The notes under the pieces: generated by a model | What the model was told of the DNA's origin: nothing | The model's database searches: none | Seen by the model: the letters and a program-made list of their open reading frames with translations, nothing else | Shown here: positions 8,375-16,063 of the stretch, piece by piece | Layout of the letters: each line of letters opens with the position of its first letter | Position numbering within the stretch: the first letter of the stretch is position 1 | Position numbers and translations under genes: made by a program | NCBI GenBank assembly: GCA_026391355.1 | Contig: JAPLDH010000012.1 | Coordinates: 1 to 64,000 of the forward strand | Length of the DNA stretch: 64,000 nucleotides | Origin: Bacteroidota bacterium | Lineage (GTDB): Bacteria > Bacteroidota > Bacteroidia > Bacteroidales > FEN-979 | Direction: 5' to 3'

Positions 8375-9874
8375 TCATTGGTTTCTTATCAGAATGATTT
8401 TGGGTGATTTATTCTTCATGCATTCCATTGCCATGCCGCTATGGGCGCCGATATAGGTAGGATCACAAATAAAATATTTGTATCCGTTAAATGTTATATA
8501 ATCACCAGAAATAGATGTTTGAAATTTTACTCCGAGTGATACATGATCCGGATAATCCAATCCAATGGTCTCAAGGTTTGTATATCTTTTTACAAGATGA
8601 GATAGCAATATCGCCCGGTCATCACAATCTGTGTATGGATAATAGAAAGATTCATCACCAAAGAAATATTTTTCCCTGCCAAATTGTTCCTGGTCAGTTT
8701 TATATGGAAATGAGTTCTGGAGGAAACGCAATAGAATATCAACCTTCTCTACTTCAGTTTTTCCATTTAGAAATGGTTTAATGTGTTTATCCAACGATTT
8801 AAGGACATCCTCAGAAACAGGTGCATTAAAGTAAACTTGTAATTCACAGCAAGGATAATCATTAAGAAAATCAATCAGAGCAATATTTAACGGAACAGGA
8901 ATAGTGTCATTGTTAAAATCAAACTTTCTATTACCAAGTTTGCACTTTAATCTGGGAAGATCATTTAACACAATTGAAACAGGCTTTGCCTGGCCCGGAT
9001 ATTTTGCGTTATATGATTGTAAACTTTGTTGAGGAGGATTCTGGTTTAGAAATGGAAGTAAATAATATCTAATCCCTATAAAATTAATATATTTCAAATT
9101 ATAAACTTTACCATCAAAATCAATTAATAAATAAATATTTTCCTTATCATAGCCAACTTTTGCATTTAATCCATTTCTGATAAGAGTAATCCAGGTAAAT
9201 AAAACCCGCTCATTTATATTATTTGGAAATATTCTTTCAGCAGCGTTTCTTATCAGGAAAAAATATCCGCAATCATTTAGCCTGAAATCAATAGAAACGA
9301 GGTTAAGGGAAGTAACCATGTTCAGTAGCTTTTCATTTTTTAAATAATCCTGATAAAAGGCAAGAATATTTTTACTGTCGATCCCATCAAGTGAAGGAAT
9401 ATTAATGATTTCCGGGATTTCCAGTTTCTGTCCGAAGAAATTAAAAAACATGGTTTCATTTGGTAATTTTCCATGGTTGTTTTTAGGCGGTGGATTTTCT
9501 TCAGGCTGTTCTGGTGGAAGTTTAATCTCTTTGAAGTTAATTACTGTGTCTGGTCTGGGTAATTCAATATTTTCTCTGGTTTTAGGTGCGATGGGCTGTT
9601 CTTTCGGTTTTTTTCGAATGCATATATCTTCTTTGAACAGAGTAAATTCTTTCCAGGTTTCCTCAAGAAATTTTGTAAATGCTGAATCATTATGATTTTT
9701 AAAACCTGAAAAATCTTTCTCTATTCTTTTCTTAAAATATTGAAAATCTTGCTCCGAAGAATTTTTACTGTCATTTTGGGAATATAGATTACAAGGAAGA
9801 AAGGTTAAAATGCTCCAGATGATCAAAAAAAATGAAACATGCTTTGGATAAATTATATTAAGAATCTTTTTCAT
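8375..9874 (-). CDS. Exported transglutaminase-like cysteine protein
   Basis: A 499-residue protein with an N-terminal hydrophobic signal (about 10-32). The C-terminal region (about 360-480) fits a transglutaminase-like papain fold: Cys417 in YTDCDDRA, His444 in YPDHVSL and Asp471 in ICDPTY give the expected Cys-His-Asp order. A proline-rich linker (about 100-135) separates an N-terminal helical part. Members of this fold act as proteases, amidases or cross-linkers, so the reaction cannot be assigned. The start overlaps the anti-sigma stop by one base (TAATG), indicating translational coupling. The gene is visibly AT-rich compared with the window's right half. Confidence 0.72.
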   Translation of the reverse strand: MKKILNIIYPKHVSFFLIIWSILTFLPCNLYSQNDSKNSSEQDFQYFKKRIEKDFSGFKNHNDSAFTKFLEETWKEFTLFKEDICIRKKPKEQPIAPKTRENIELPRPDTVINFKEIKLPPEQPEENPPPKNNHGKLPNETMFFNFFGQKLEIPEIINIPSLDGIDSKNILAFYQDYLKNEKLLNMVTSLNLVSIDFRLNDCGYFFLIRNAAERIFPNNINERVLFTWITLIRNGLNAKVGYDKENIYLLIDFDGKVYNLKYINFIGIRYYLLPFLNQNPPQQSLQSYNAKYPGQAKPVSIVLNDLPRLKCKLGNRKFDFNNDTIPVPLNIALIDFLNDYPCCELQVYFNAPVSEDVLKSLDKHIKPFLNGKTEVEKVDILLRFLQNSFPYKTDQEQFGREKYFFGDESFYYPYTDCDDRAILLSHLVKRYTNLETIGLDYPDHVSLGVKFQTSISGDYITFNGYKYFICDPTYIGAHSGMAMECMKNKSPKIILIRNQ

Positions 9875-10590
9875 TATTGATTTCTCTCTGATAATTTTTT
9901 TCTCACCCCAAAAAATCTCTTAATCATGGGATCATTCAGATACCAATAATATTCACCTTCATTGAGAGTACCTGGAACCAATACACAACTATCTTGCCCA
10001 ACTGGAATTTCTTTCTTGAAAACTAGTTTATCCGTCTTTATCAGAAATATATACAGGGTAGCGATTTTATTATTTTTCTTCCATTGAAAAAGTATCTTTT
10101 GTGTACATTTATATGTCGTACTATCTTTGGGTTCCAAGAGACAAAATGTTTTTTCCTTATTGGTTGAAACGGTTTCTTTTCTTGCTTTTGCTGCAGGATT
10201 TTCCGGGTTCCTTATGACAAGACTATCTTCTTTTTTAACAAGGTTATCAGAATTGCTATTTTTAGCATTGTGCCCGTGTATGAATATAGAGTAGATCGCA
10301 ATTGAAGCGATGAATATTAGAATTACAGCAGCTAAGGCATAATTCCTTGACCGGAAAAATGACAATTGTTTATTCTCCTTATTTTCAAAGGCATGGATAA
10401 CTTCTTTTTTTACCTGTTCATATTGGTTCGACTTATTCCAAATGCCAGGTAAAGTTTTCCTCAGTTGGAACAATCTTGCAAAATCCTGATCTTCTTTGAG
10501 CCGATTTTCAATTCGTATCGTTTCTTCAGGGTTCAATTCACCATCAATAAATAGTTCGATCAATTCTATATCTTCTCTGTTAAATTTCAT
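9874..10590 (-). CDS. Membrane anti-sigma-factor-like protein
   Basis: A 238-residue single-pass protein. The N-terminus (about 1-50) has the short helical layout of anti-sigma domains (IELFIDGELNPEETIRIE) but no zinc-binding His/Cys set. A transmembrane helix spans about 83-104. The C-terminal part is external and beta-rich, with two cysteines (CLLEPKDSTTYKC) and a YYWYLND segment resembling an Ig/FN3-like sensor. It overlaps the sigma gene by 11 bases, the arrangement expected for a sigma/anti-sigma pair. I infer that it holds the sigma factor at the membrane and responds to a signal outside. Confidence 0.72.
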   Translation of the reverse strand: MKFNREDIELIELFIDGELNPEETIRIENRLKEDQDFARLFQLRKTLPGIWNKSNQYEQVKKEVIHAFENKENKQLSFFRSRNYALAAVILIFIASIAIYSIFIHGHNAKNSNSDNLVKKEDSLVIRNPENPAAKARKETVSTNKEKTFCLLEPKDSTTYKCTQKILFQWKKNNKIATLYIFLIKTDKLVFKKEIPVGQDSCVLVPGTLNEGEYYWYLNDPMIKRFFGVRKKLSERNQ

Positions 10591-11314
10591 TTAGAAGATT
10601 TTTTATTAATTCAGACAATTCTTGTTCTTTATTTACTTCGGAAATTAATTGTTCAATGCACCTGCTAAACCGTTTTCTTGCATTCGCATAATCTATATTT
10701 AATCTTTTCGCTACTTCCTTAAAATGCAGATACTCCAAGGATGGCAACTGAAATTGTTTTACATTCCCAAGATTGAAACGAAGGTTAATAATTTCGATAC
10801 ATTTTTCATTTAACCGTTTTTTTATTTCAATTACCTTTTGTAACAAATCATATGAGTTAAAATCTTTTTTACTATTAGTATTACTTTCACTATAATTATG
10901 TTCATATTTCATAAAATTGTCAATCTCATTGTATATGTCATTCGAATCAGCTTCAATTTTTCCGGTAATTTCCTCATTCACCTCAAAAGATTTGAATTTT
11001 TTTGCTGTTGGGTATTCTTTGCGGCAAATATTTATACATATTCCAATAAAATATGAATGGATTGAACTCGCTTCTCTAAATTTATTATTTCTGATATTCA
11101 TAATCAACCGTATTAACCCTTCCTGAATAACATCTTCTACATCGAGCATTATGACTTTTAAATACTGATCAAGTTTTTCCCTGATTATCGGGAGGTTTCG
11201 TTTTCTGATAAATGTGTAACAATTCTCATTACCATTTTTCAATCCATCCAACAATTGTTGTTCGCTATACTTTCCTGTTTGTACTCTGTTGATAAATTTT
11301 GTGACAATTTTCAT
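10580..11314 (-). CDS. ECF-like sigma-70 family RNA polymerase sigma factor
   Basis: A 244-residue sigma factor, first gene of the operon. Region 2 is seen as DVEDVIQEGLIRLI (about 58-71) followed by SSIHSYFIGICINICRKE. Region 4 with its helix-turn-helix is at about 198-224 (FKEVAKRLNIDYANARKRF). The linker between them is long and acidic/asparagine-rich (about 115-165), longer than in most ECF proteins. It overlaps the anti-sigma gene. No TAnnTTTG box lies in the 170 bases upstream, which would fit control by an alternative sigma factor, possibly itself (inference). Confidence 0.82.
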   Translation of the reverse strand: MKIVTKFINRVQTGKYSEQQLLDGLKNGNENCYTFIRKRNLPIIREKLDQYLKVIMLDVEDVIQEGLIRLIMNIRNNKFREASSIHSYFIGICINICRKEYPTAKKFKSFEVNEEITGKIEADSNDIYNEIDNFMKYEHNYSESNTNSKKDFNSYDLLQKVIEIKKRLNEKCIEIINLRFNLGNVKQFQLPSLEYLHFKEVAKRLNIDYANARKRFSRCIEQLISEVNKEQELSELIKNLLNEI

Positions 11315-11547
11315 TATAAGACAAATTGGTAATCTTGACGGGAATTATTTAATAAAAAAAAGGAAAAGTATATTATTTTATTGATATTCATAATCTTTGT
11401 GATCAATAAACTTTCAAACAAACATTTCCATGAGTAAAGATACAAAATGCCCAACGCTTTTTACAATTTGGCGACAGTAAATTTTTCCACTACGCTTTTT
11501 CTCTTTTTCTCCTGAAAATAATCGTTAAATCCCCCTGTTTACATCAT
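11315..11547. other. Non-coding region upstream of the caspase operon
   Basis: AT-rich spacer with no convincing gene on either strand. It should contain the operon promoter, but no TAnnTTTG box facing the sigma gene is seen, unlike at many other genes here. No obvious direct repeats or operator were recognised. Confidence 0.4.
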
Positions 11548-11771
11548 CCTTTTTTCCATCTGCATAAACCGGTTTTTACTCCGTTACTTTTAAATACCTT
11601 AATCCCGCCCTAGGGTAAAAACTAATTCCAGGAAAAAAAGATCTTCACCGGGGATATATACCAGATCGACACGCCATATCTTGATGCACAGAGTACGGGT
11701 TATCCTACCTGATCGATAAGATCAAGAAACATCCGATCTATGCGCATATCAGGTTAGAGAAGGGGGAGAGG
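11548..11771 (+). pseudogene. Decayed, internally deleted copy of phoH
   Basis: This matches the intact phoH gene (53119-54456, minus strand) over two pieces. Positions about 11548-11640 match the promoter and first about 13 codons; 11641-11771 match codons about 391-434. The junction lies in a shared AAGAT..TTC, so about 1.1 kb is missing. The start ATG has become AGG, the -7 box TACTTTTG reads TACTTTTA, and one base is lost near 11694, shifting the frame. Many differences in the 3' piece are synonymous (for example Arg and Leu codons), so the copy evolved as a working gene before decaying. Homology stops where a GAATGACG repeat begins. Confidence 0.85.
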
Positions 11772-11779
11772 AATGACAT

Positions 11780-11851
11780 GAATGACGAATATGGGAATGA
11801 CGAATGAAGAACGAACCATGCTCGGATTCGTCATTCCCATATTCGTCATTC
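11780..11851. repeat. Perfect 26-bp inverted repeat with 20-base loop
   Basis: Arms 11780-11805 and 11826-11851 are exact reverse complements, each built from GAATGACGAATATG-type units. It lies between the phoH pseudogene and the phosphatase stop codon, six bases past that gene's end. The same unit recurs as direct repeats at 15543-15578. It could act as a 3' hairpin for the minus-strand transcript; there is no T-run. Confidence 0.9.
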
Positions 11852-11857
11852 GCATAT

Positions 11858-12562
11858 TCATCCTATGTTTTCCTGAACGAAAAGCCACTTGTCATCAAGA
11901 TCAAACGCCACCAGGTTGCCCAGGCCTGGTTTCCCCTTATAAACACAACCGTTATCGAGGCAAAGGATCTTTCCCAGGGGGTTATTCAACCTGTGTTTGA
12001 TCGATCCGAGGACTTCAGGAGTATGGCCATGGATCAGCACCCTGCCTTTAAGGAACTCTTCATTATAGATCTCATCCCTCGACCAGATCATCGAATCGGT
12101 ATCCTCCAAAACATTTTCTGCGCGGTCGCTGATCCCTGCATGTACCAAAAAATAGCCATCCGTTTCTGCGTATCCGGGTAACCCCATCAGGAAGCTGAAA
12201 TATTCTCCGGGGATACTGAATATCGAATCTCTTTGTCTGAAATGTTTGGCTTCAACCCCGAAACTCCGCAAGGTTGCCTGGCACCCGTTTGTCAGCCAGA
12301 GATCAAAATATTCTTCGCTGCCAATCGATTGCAGCAACATATACTCATGGTTCCCAAGCAAAGGTATCACCCTGAAGCCGTCTTCCTGAAGTTGAATAAT
12401 ATAATCCAGAACTGATTTGGAATCGGGGCCACGGTCAATATAGTCTCCCAAAAGAAAGAGGATGTCATCCCTTGTCAGGTGAAGATGATCTTCCACCATC
12501 TTCCGGAAAGTCCTGATGCAACCGTGAATGTCGCCCACAACAAACCTGTGTCCCTTAGCCAT
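11858..12562 (-). CDS. Calcineurin-like serine/threonine phosphatase
   Basis: A 234-residue metallophosphoesterase of the bacterial PPP type. Motifs in order: GDIHG (about 8-12), GDYIDRG (about 39-45), GNHEY (about 70-74), and HAGIS plus HGHTP further on, providing the two-metal centre. It removes phosphate from phosphoproteins or small molecules; substrate unknown. The start overlaps the end of waaA by 8 bases, so the two are co-translated from the waaA side. Length is typical for this family. Confidence 0.88.
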   Translation of the reverse strand: MAKGHRFVVGDIHGCIRTFRKMVEDHLHLTRDDILFLLGDYIDRGPDSKSVLDYIIQLQEDGFRVIPLLGNHEYMLLQSIGSEEYFDLWLTNGCQATLRSFGVEAKHFRQRDSIFSIPGEYFSFLMGLPGYAETDGYFLVHAGISDRAENVLEDTDSMIWSRDEIYNEEFLKGRVLIHGHTPEVLGSIKHRLNNPLGKILCLDNGCVYKGKPGLGNLVAFDLDDKWLFVQENIG

Positions 12563-13802
12563 GAATATGTTGCATGATCTTCTCCGTTGCTCCCAGGTTG
12601 GTTTTCACGTACTGCAGGTTGGTTTTAGCGCTCTGTTTGTAAACCATAGGGTCATCGAGAAGCCGGTTTAAGACGGATATAAACTCATTGTTGTTCCTGA
12701 TACTGAAACTGCCCTGCTTTTCTACCAGTTCCCTGGCTTCCCCGAACCTCTTGTAATTCGGGCCAAAAATCACAGGTACACCATAGGCAGCCGCTTCAAG
12801 GATGTTATGGATCCCTACGCCAAATCCCCCGCCTACATATGCAATGGTTCCGTATTTATAGATAAAAGCCAGCATCCCAATACTATCAATGATAAGGATT
12901 TCCTTTTCGCGGATCGTTTCTTCTTTTGCCTCAGAATATCTGACGTATGGTTTGTTTAATCTCCTGGTGATGGATTCTATTCTTGACGGGTGTATTTCGT
13001 GGGGCGCTATGATCAGCTTCATTTTTGTCGAAGGATCGTTGATCCAGGGAATAAGGATCTCTTCATCCGCTTCCCATGTACTTCCGGCAACCATGATGCT
13101 ATTCCCGTCACAAAATTTTGTGATCAGGGGAAAAGGCTTATCCTGTGAAGTAATTGCACTTACCCTGTCGAAACGTGTATCACCACTTACAGATACCTTA
13201 CTGATACCTGACGATTGCAGCAACTCTCTGGATTCTTCGTTCTGAACAAAAAACCAGGTGATCATCCTTAATTTTTTCCTGAACCAGGAACCATACCATT
13301 TAAAAAAATGCTGATTGTGACGAAATATGGCTGATACAACGTATATGGGAATTCCCCTGTTCGCCAATTCAGAAAGGTAATTGATCCAATATTCATACTT
13401 TATGAATATGACAAGATCCGGGTTCACAATCTCAACAAATCTCCTTGCATGGGAAACGGTGTCGAGTGGCAGGTAGAAAATCTGATCGGCCCCTGTGTAA
13501 TTTTTCCTTACTTCAAACCCCGATGGTGAGAAAAAGGTGAGAATGATGGTATAACCGGGAAGTGTTTCCCGGAATTTTTCAATCACAGGCCGGCCCTGTT
13601 CAAATTCACCCAATGAGGCACAATGAAACCAGATTCGTTTCTTCCGTTCATTGATCTCCTCATCTTTTCTAAGCACATCCTCAATTTTTCCGAGAAGTCC
13701 TTTTCTGCCATTCATCCAAAGACGGGCTTTGGGATTAACTAACGCCGCCAACCGGATCGTAAAATCGAATAGGTAGATGGCGGCATTATATAATACTTGC
13801 AT
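12555..13802 (-). CDS. waaA: 3-deoxy-D-manno-octulosonic acid (Kdo) transferase
   Basis: A 415-residue inner-membrane-associated glycosyltransferase that adds Kdo from CMP-Kdo to lipid A precursor. It shows the N-terminal anchor (about 3-22), WFHCASLGEFEQGRP (about 58-72), the FFSPSGFEVRK motif and the C-terminal FGVGIHNILEAAAYGVPVIFG nucleotide-sugar site. Length matches WaaA (about 420). It is followed by an overlapping phosphatase gene. Its presence means the organism makes a Kdo-containing lipopolysaccharide. No TAnnTTTG box was found in the repeat-filled spacer upstream. Confidence 0.93.
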   Translation of the reverse strand: MQVLYNAAIYLFDFTIRLAALVNPKARLWMNGRKGLLGKIEDVLRKDEEINERKKRIWFHCASLGEFEQGRPVIEKFRETLPGYTIILTFFSPSGFEVRKNYTGADQIFYLPLDTVSHARRFVEIVNPDLVIFIKYEYWINYLSELANRGIPIYVVSAIFRHNQHFFKWYGSWFRKKLRMITWFFVQNEESRELLQSSGISKVSVSGDTRFDRVSAITSQDKPFPLITKFCDGNSIMVAGSTWEADEEILIPWINDPSTKMKLIIAPHEIHPSRIESITRRLNKPYVRYSEAKEETIREKEILIIDSIGMLAFIYKYGTIAYVGGGFGVGIHNILEAAAYGVPVIFGPNYKRFGEARELVEKQGSFSIRNNNEFISVLNRLLDDPMVYKQSAKTNLQYVKTNLGATEKIMQHIHG

Positions 13803-13816
13803 GGTTGGTTTTTAAA

Positions 13817-13967
13817 AAGGCACAGAGGCACAAAGGCACAAATGAATATTGAATATTGATCAACGACGTTTGAATTTCGAACTTACTATTTAATAAGCAT
13901 TAAGCAATAGAAATTAACACTTTATCCTGACAATTAATTCGTAATTCGTAATTTTTAATTTTTAATT
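13817..13967. repeat. Short phrase repeats in the waaA upstream spacer
   Basis: AGGCACAA-type units are repeated three times at 13817-13841. A second tract, AATTCGTA repeated then ATTTTTA repeated, runs 13935-13967 and overlaps the stop codon of the next gene. The same AATTCGTAA phrase recurs near 47752 and 54638-54681. Confidence 0.6.
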
Positions 13968-14727
13968 AGTATAGGTAATAGGCATTCGGTACTCTCTTGT
14001 AAAAAGGAATGAACCAGCATACCTTTATCCCATAGAACTGGCTGTTGTAACGGGTGTTGTCACGCAATCCGGTATTAAAATCGAAATCACGCTGGCTTTT
14101 TGTCCAGGCCTGGATAAATTCAAAGCCGGCATAGAAGTTCAGCAACCTTGTATTCCCAAGGAATAAGTATCCCAATGAGCCCGTCACTACCCATCCGCTG
14201 TTCAGCCGGTCATATCCCTTGACATAGTCCCCCAATAGTGCGGGAATATCATTTCCGGAGGTATGGATCCTTATTTTGTCCAGCATATATCCGCCTCCTG
14301 CCATGACCATCAAGCCCGAATTGGGATTTGGCCCAAGAACAGGGATCACTTTCCCGAATTTTCCCAGAAAATTATATCCCCGTTCATAAAAATAAACCTC
14401 GGCATACAATCCGTTCGGATCAATAATATTACCATCCTTTGTTTCCAGGTTTGAAAGCAAAACAGAAATATTTTTCACATTTCCGCCAAACAGGTAATTT
14501 CCCTCCAAACCAATAAGCCAGTTCGATTTCGTCTTAATCATAAACCCACCCCCGATACTGGAATTGGAACCGAATAATTTTGAAAGCCCTCCTCCCGGGA
14601 ACTGAAATGAGTAGGTCGCATAAACCATTGTTGTGGATACAGTTGAATCAACAATATTCTGCTGTGAAAAAGCTACATTGGCAAACATGGAAAGAAAGAT
14701 CAGAAGTGGGGTAAGTCTTTTCATCAT
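13966..14727 (-). CDS. Predicted outer-membrane beta-barrel protein
   Basis: A 253-residue exported protein: signal peptide about 1-21 (cleavage after AFSQ), followed by alternating hydrophobic/polar strands rich in Gly, Tyr and Phe, and an aromatic C-terminus (NAYYLY). The FGGGFMIKTKSNWLIGLEGNYLF-like pattern is usual for small Bacteroidota barrels. It precedes another barrel-like gene (41-base gap, both on the minus strand). I do not recognise the specific family; function unknown. Confidence 0.65.
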   Translation of the reverse strand: MMKRLTPLLIFLSMFANVAFSQQNIVDSTVSTTMVYATYSFQFPGGGLSKLFGSNSSIGGGFMIKTKSNWLIGLEGNYLFGGNVKNISVLLSNLETKDGNIIDPNGLYAEVYFYERGYNFLGKFGKVIPVLGPNPNSGLMVMAGGGYMLDKIRIHTSGNDIPALLGDYVKGYDRLNSGWVVTGSLGYLFLGNTRLLNFYAGFEFIQAWTKSQRDFDFNTGLRDNTRYNSQFYGIKVCWFIPFYKRVPNAYYLY

Positions 14728-14768
14728 GGTAAATGTCTTATTGAATCAAAAGCAAGGAACCGGAATCA

Positions 14769-15500
14769 TCATTTTATGAGCTTGATGATCAATCCTATCC
14801 CAATATTGAACGTAGAAATTGTTCTTTTCGTCTCTAATTTAATGGGAGCTGAAAAAACCGGATTCCCGTAAGGGTCGAAAAAAAGAAACGCTGCTCCATA
14901 CTGCCTGTTTATCTGAGGGTTTCCCTGAAAATACCCGGCTTCAAGGAAAACGGATGCCCCAGGTGAAAGAGAATATCCGCATGATCCGCTCAGGCCAAAA
15001 GCAAACCCCATACCTGTATTTCCTGATACAGTATGATAAGCCGGATCCATCGTTTTAAAAAGGGGGCTTGTGGCAAGGACAACTCCGACGAGCGCTTTGA
15101 TGTCAACTGTCAGTTTACCCCAACTCTTCAGGTAAACAGGTCCTATCAGAAGAAAATGATTTGACCAGTTGCCGCTCCCGATAGGGATATTCATTCCTTC
15201 CAATGTGTCTGTTTTTGCATGTGATTTCAATGGGTTCGACTGGTACATGTAACGGATGGCAAAACCAAAATCCTTTTTCCCTAACCAGTCACAATCAAGA
15301 TGTAATAAAAATCCTGGTGAAGCATACCCCGACTGCTCATTTGAAATTTGATCTTTTGAATAAAAACCCAATGGAATGGACGCTCCCGGGGATACTTCAA
15401 GGAAAACCCTGTTTTTGTGTATCGCTGTATCAGCGGGGTTGGGTAATGCAACGATACCAAACGAAAATAAAAAGATGAGGAGAAAGATAAAATGTTTCAT
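14769..15500 (-). CDS. Predicted outer-membrane protein
   Basis: A 243-residue exported protein starting at the ATG at 15500 (MKHFIFLLIFLF signal peptide, cleavage near LPNPAD). A TTG at 15515 is in frame but sits only five bases from the -7 box, so the ATG fits better. The body has amphipathic strand-like segments with many Gly/Tyr/Phe residues and ends FNIGIGLIIKLIK, consistent with a barrel. It is upstream of and probably co-transcribed with the barrel-like gene ending at 13966. Function unknown. Confidence 0.65.
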   Translation of the reverse strand: MKHFIFLLIFLFSFGIVALPNPADTAIHKNRVFLEVSPGASIPLGFYSKDQISNEQSGYASPGFLLHLDCDWLGKKDFGFAIRYMYQSNPLKSHAKTDTLEGMNIPIGSGNWSNHFLLIGPVYLKSWGKLTVDIKALVGVVLATSPLFKTMDPAYHTVSGNTGMGFAFGLSGSCGYSLSPGASVFLEAGYFQGNPQINRQYGAAFLFFDPYGNPVFSAPIKLETKRTISTFNIGIGLIIKLIK

Positions 15501-15519
15501 ACTGTTGGATTTCAAAATA

Positions 15520-15527
15520 CAAAAATA
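15520..15527 (-). promoter_or_regulatory. -7 box TATTTTTG for the outer-membrane protein pair
   Basis: TATTTTTG on the minus strand, 19 bases before the ATG at 15500, fits TAnnTTTG and supports that start. Confidence 0.55.
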
Positions 15528-15542
15528 GGAGATTTAGGGATA

Positions 15543-15578
15543 GAATGACGAATATGCGAATGACGAATATGCGAATGA
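15543..15578. repeat. Direct repeats of GAATGACGAATATGC
   Basis: Two exact 15-bp units (15543-15557, 15558-15572) plus a partial third. They abut the antitoxin stub and replace the place where the antitoxin's DNA-binding part would be expected. Same unit as the inverted repeat at 11780-11851. Confidence 0.85.
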
Positions 15579-15600
15579 AATTTGAATACCCGAATTACAA

Positions 15601-15666
15601 ATGAATTCCACCGAGTTACTTATTGATGATGTTTTTCAGGATGAAACCCTTGAAGAATGGAAATAA
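15601..15666 (+). pseudogene. Truncated antitoxin stub upstream of mazF
   Basis: A 21-codon frame (ATG to TAA) reading TELLIDDVFQDETLEEWK at its end. This resembles the acidic, toxin-binding C-terminus of a MazE-type antitoxin. It overlaps the toxin start by 10 bases, as real antitoxin genes do. The frame has a stop five codons before the ATG, and the N-terminal DNA-binding domain is absent, with repeats in its place. It could still make a short peptide. Confidence 0.55.
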
Positions 15667-15980
15667 GGCAATATCAGATAGTCATTGTGAACCTTGATCC
15701 AACCATCGGTAGGGAGATAAAAAAGACAAGGCCATGTGTTGTGATTTCTCCTGACGAGATGAACAGACATCTGAAAACAATTGTTATTGCACCTGTTACT
15801 TCACAATCGAAGAATTATCCGATACGTATTGAAATTGATCTCGCAGGTATTGGTAACTGGATCGCAGTAGATCTAATCAGAACGATTGATAAAACAAGGG
15901 TAATCCGAAAAATATCAGAATTATCAGAAAAAGAAATTATCCTTCTTAAGCGTAAAATAAAGGAAACATTTGTTGAATGA
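15657..15980 (+). CDS. mazF: MazF/PemK-type endoribonuclease toxin
   Basis: A 107-residue protein of the PemK/MazF family: RQYQIVIVNLDPTIGREIKKTRPCVVIS (split here as start, then the conserved GxE-type loop and RPCVV strand), ending in a helical ISELSEKEIILLK segment. These toxins cleave RNA at short sequences. Length is typical (about 110). The usual full-length antitoxin gene is missing; only a short overlapping stub precedes it. The toxin frame is intact with no internal stop, so it is either tolerated, expressed weakly, or neutralised from elsewhere. Confidence 0.88.
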   Translation: MEIRQYQIVIVNLDPTIGREIKKTRPCVVISPDEMNRHLKTIVIAPVTSQSKNYPIRIEIDLAGIGNWIAVDLIRTIDKTRVIRKISELSEKEIILLKRKIKETFVE

Positions 15981-16013
15981 AATTCCACGATGCAGAGCAG
16001 CAAAGTGTCTGGG

Positions 16014-16036
16014 TTGTAAACAAATTTTTACCTTTG
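16014..16036 (+). promoter_or_regulatory. Promoter for the Wzi-like gene
   Basis: TTG at 16014-16016 and TACCTTTG at 16029-16036. The -7 box fits the consensus; the spacing is shorter than usual. Confidence 0.4.
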
Positions 16037-16063
16037 TAAAAATTTGAAGCGCTCATAAAATCA

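Noticed and set aside
10917-11126. Open frame opposite the sigma factor gene
   Set aside because: The minus-strand gene has sigma regions 2 and 4; the opposite frame has no features.
2009-11314. Phage-defence interpretation of the caspase operon (CHAT/gasdermin or CBASS-like)
   Set aside because: No gasdermin, nucleotide cyclase, nucleic-acid sensor or toxin is seen, and nearly all products are exported.
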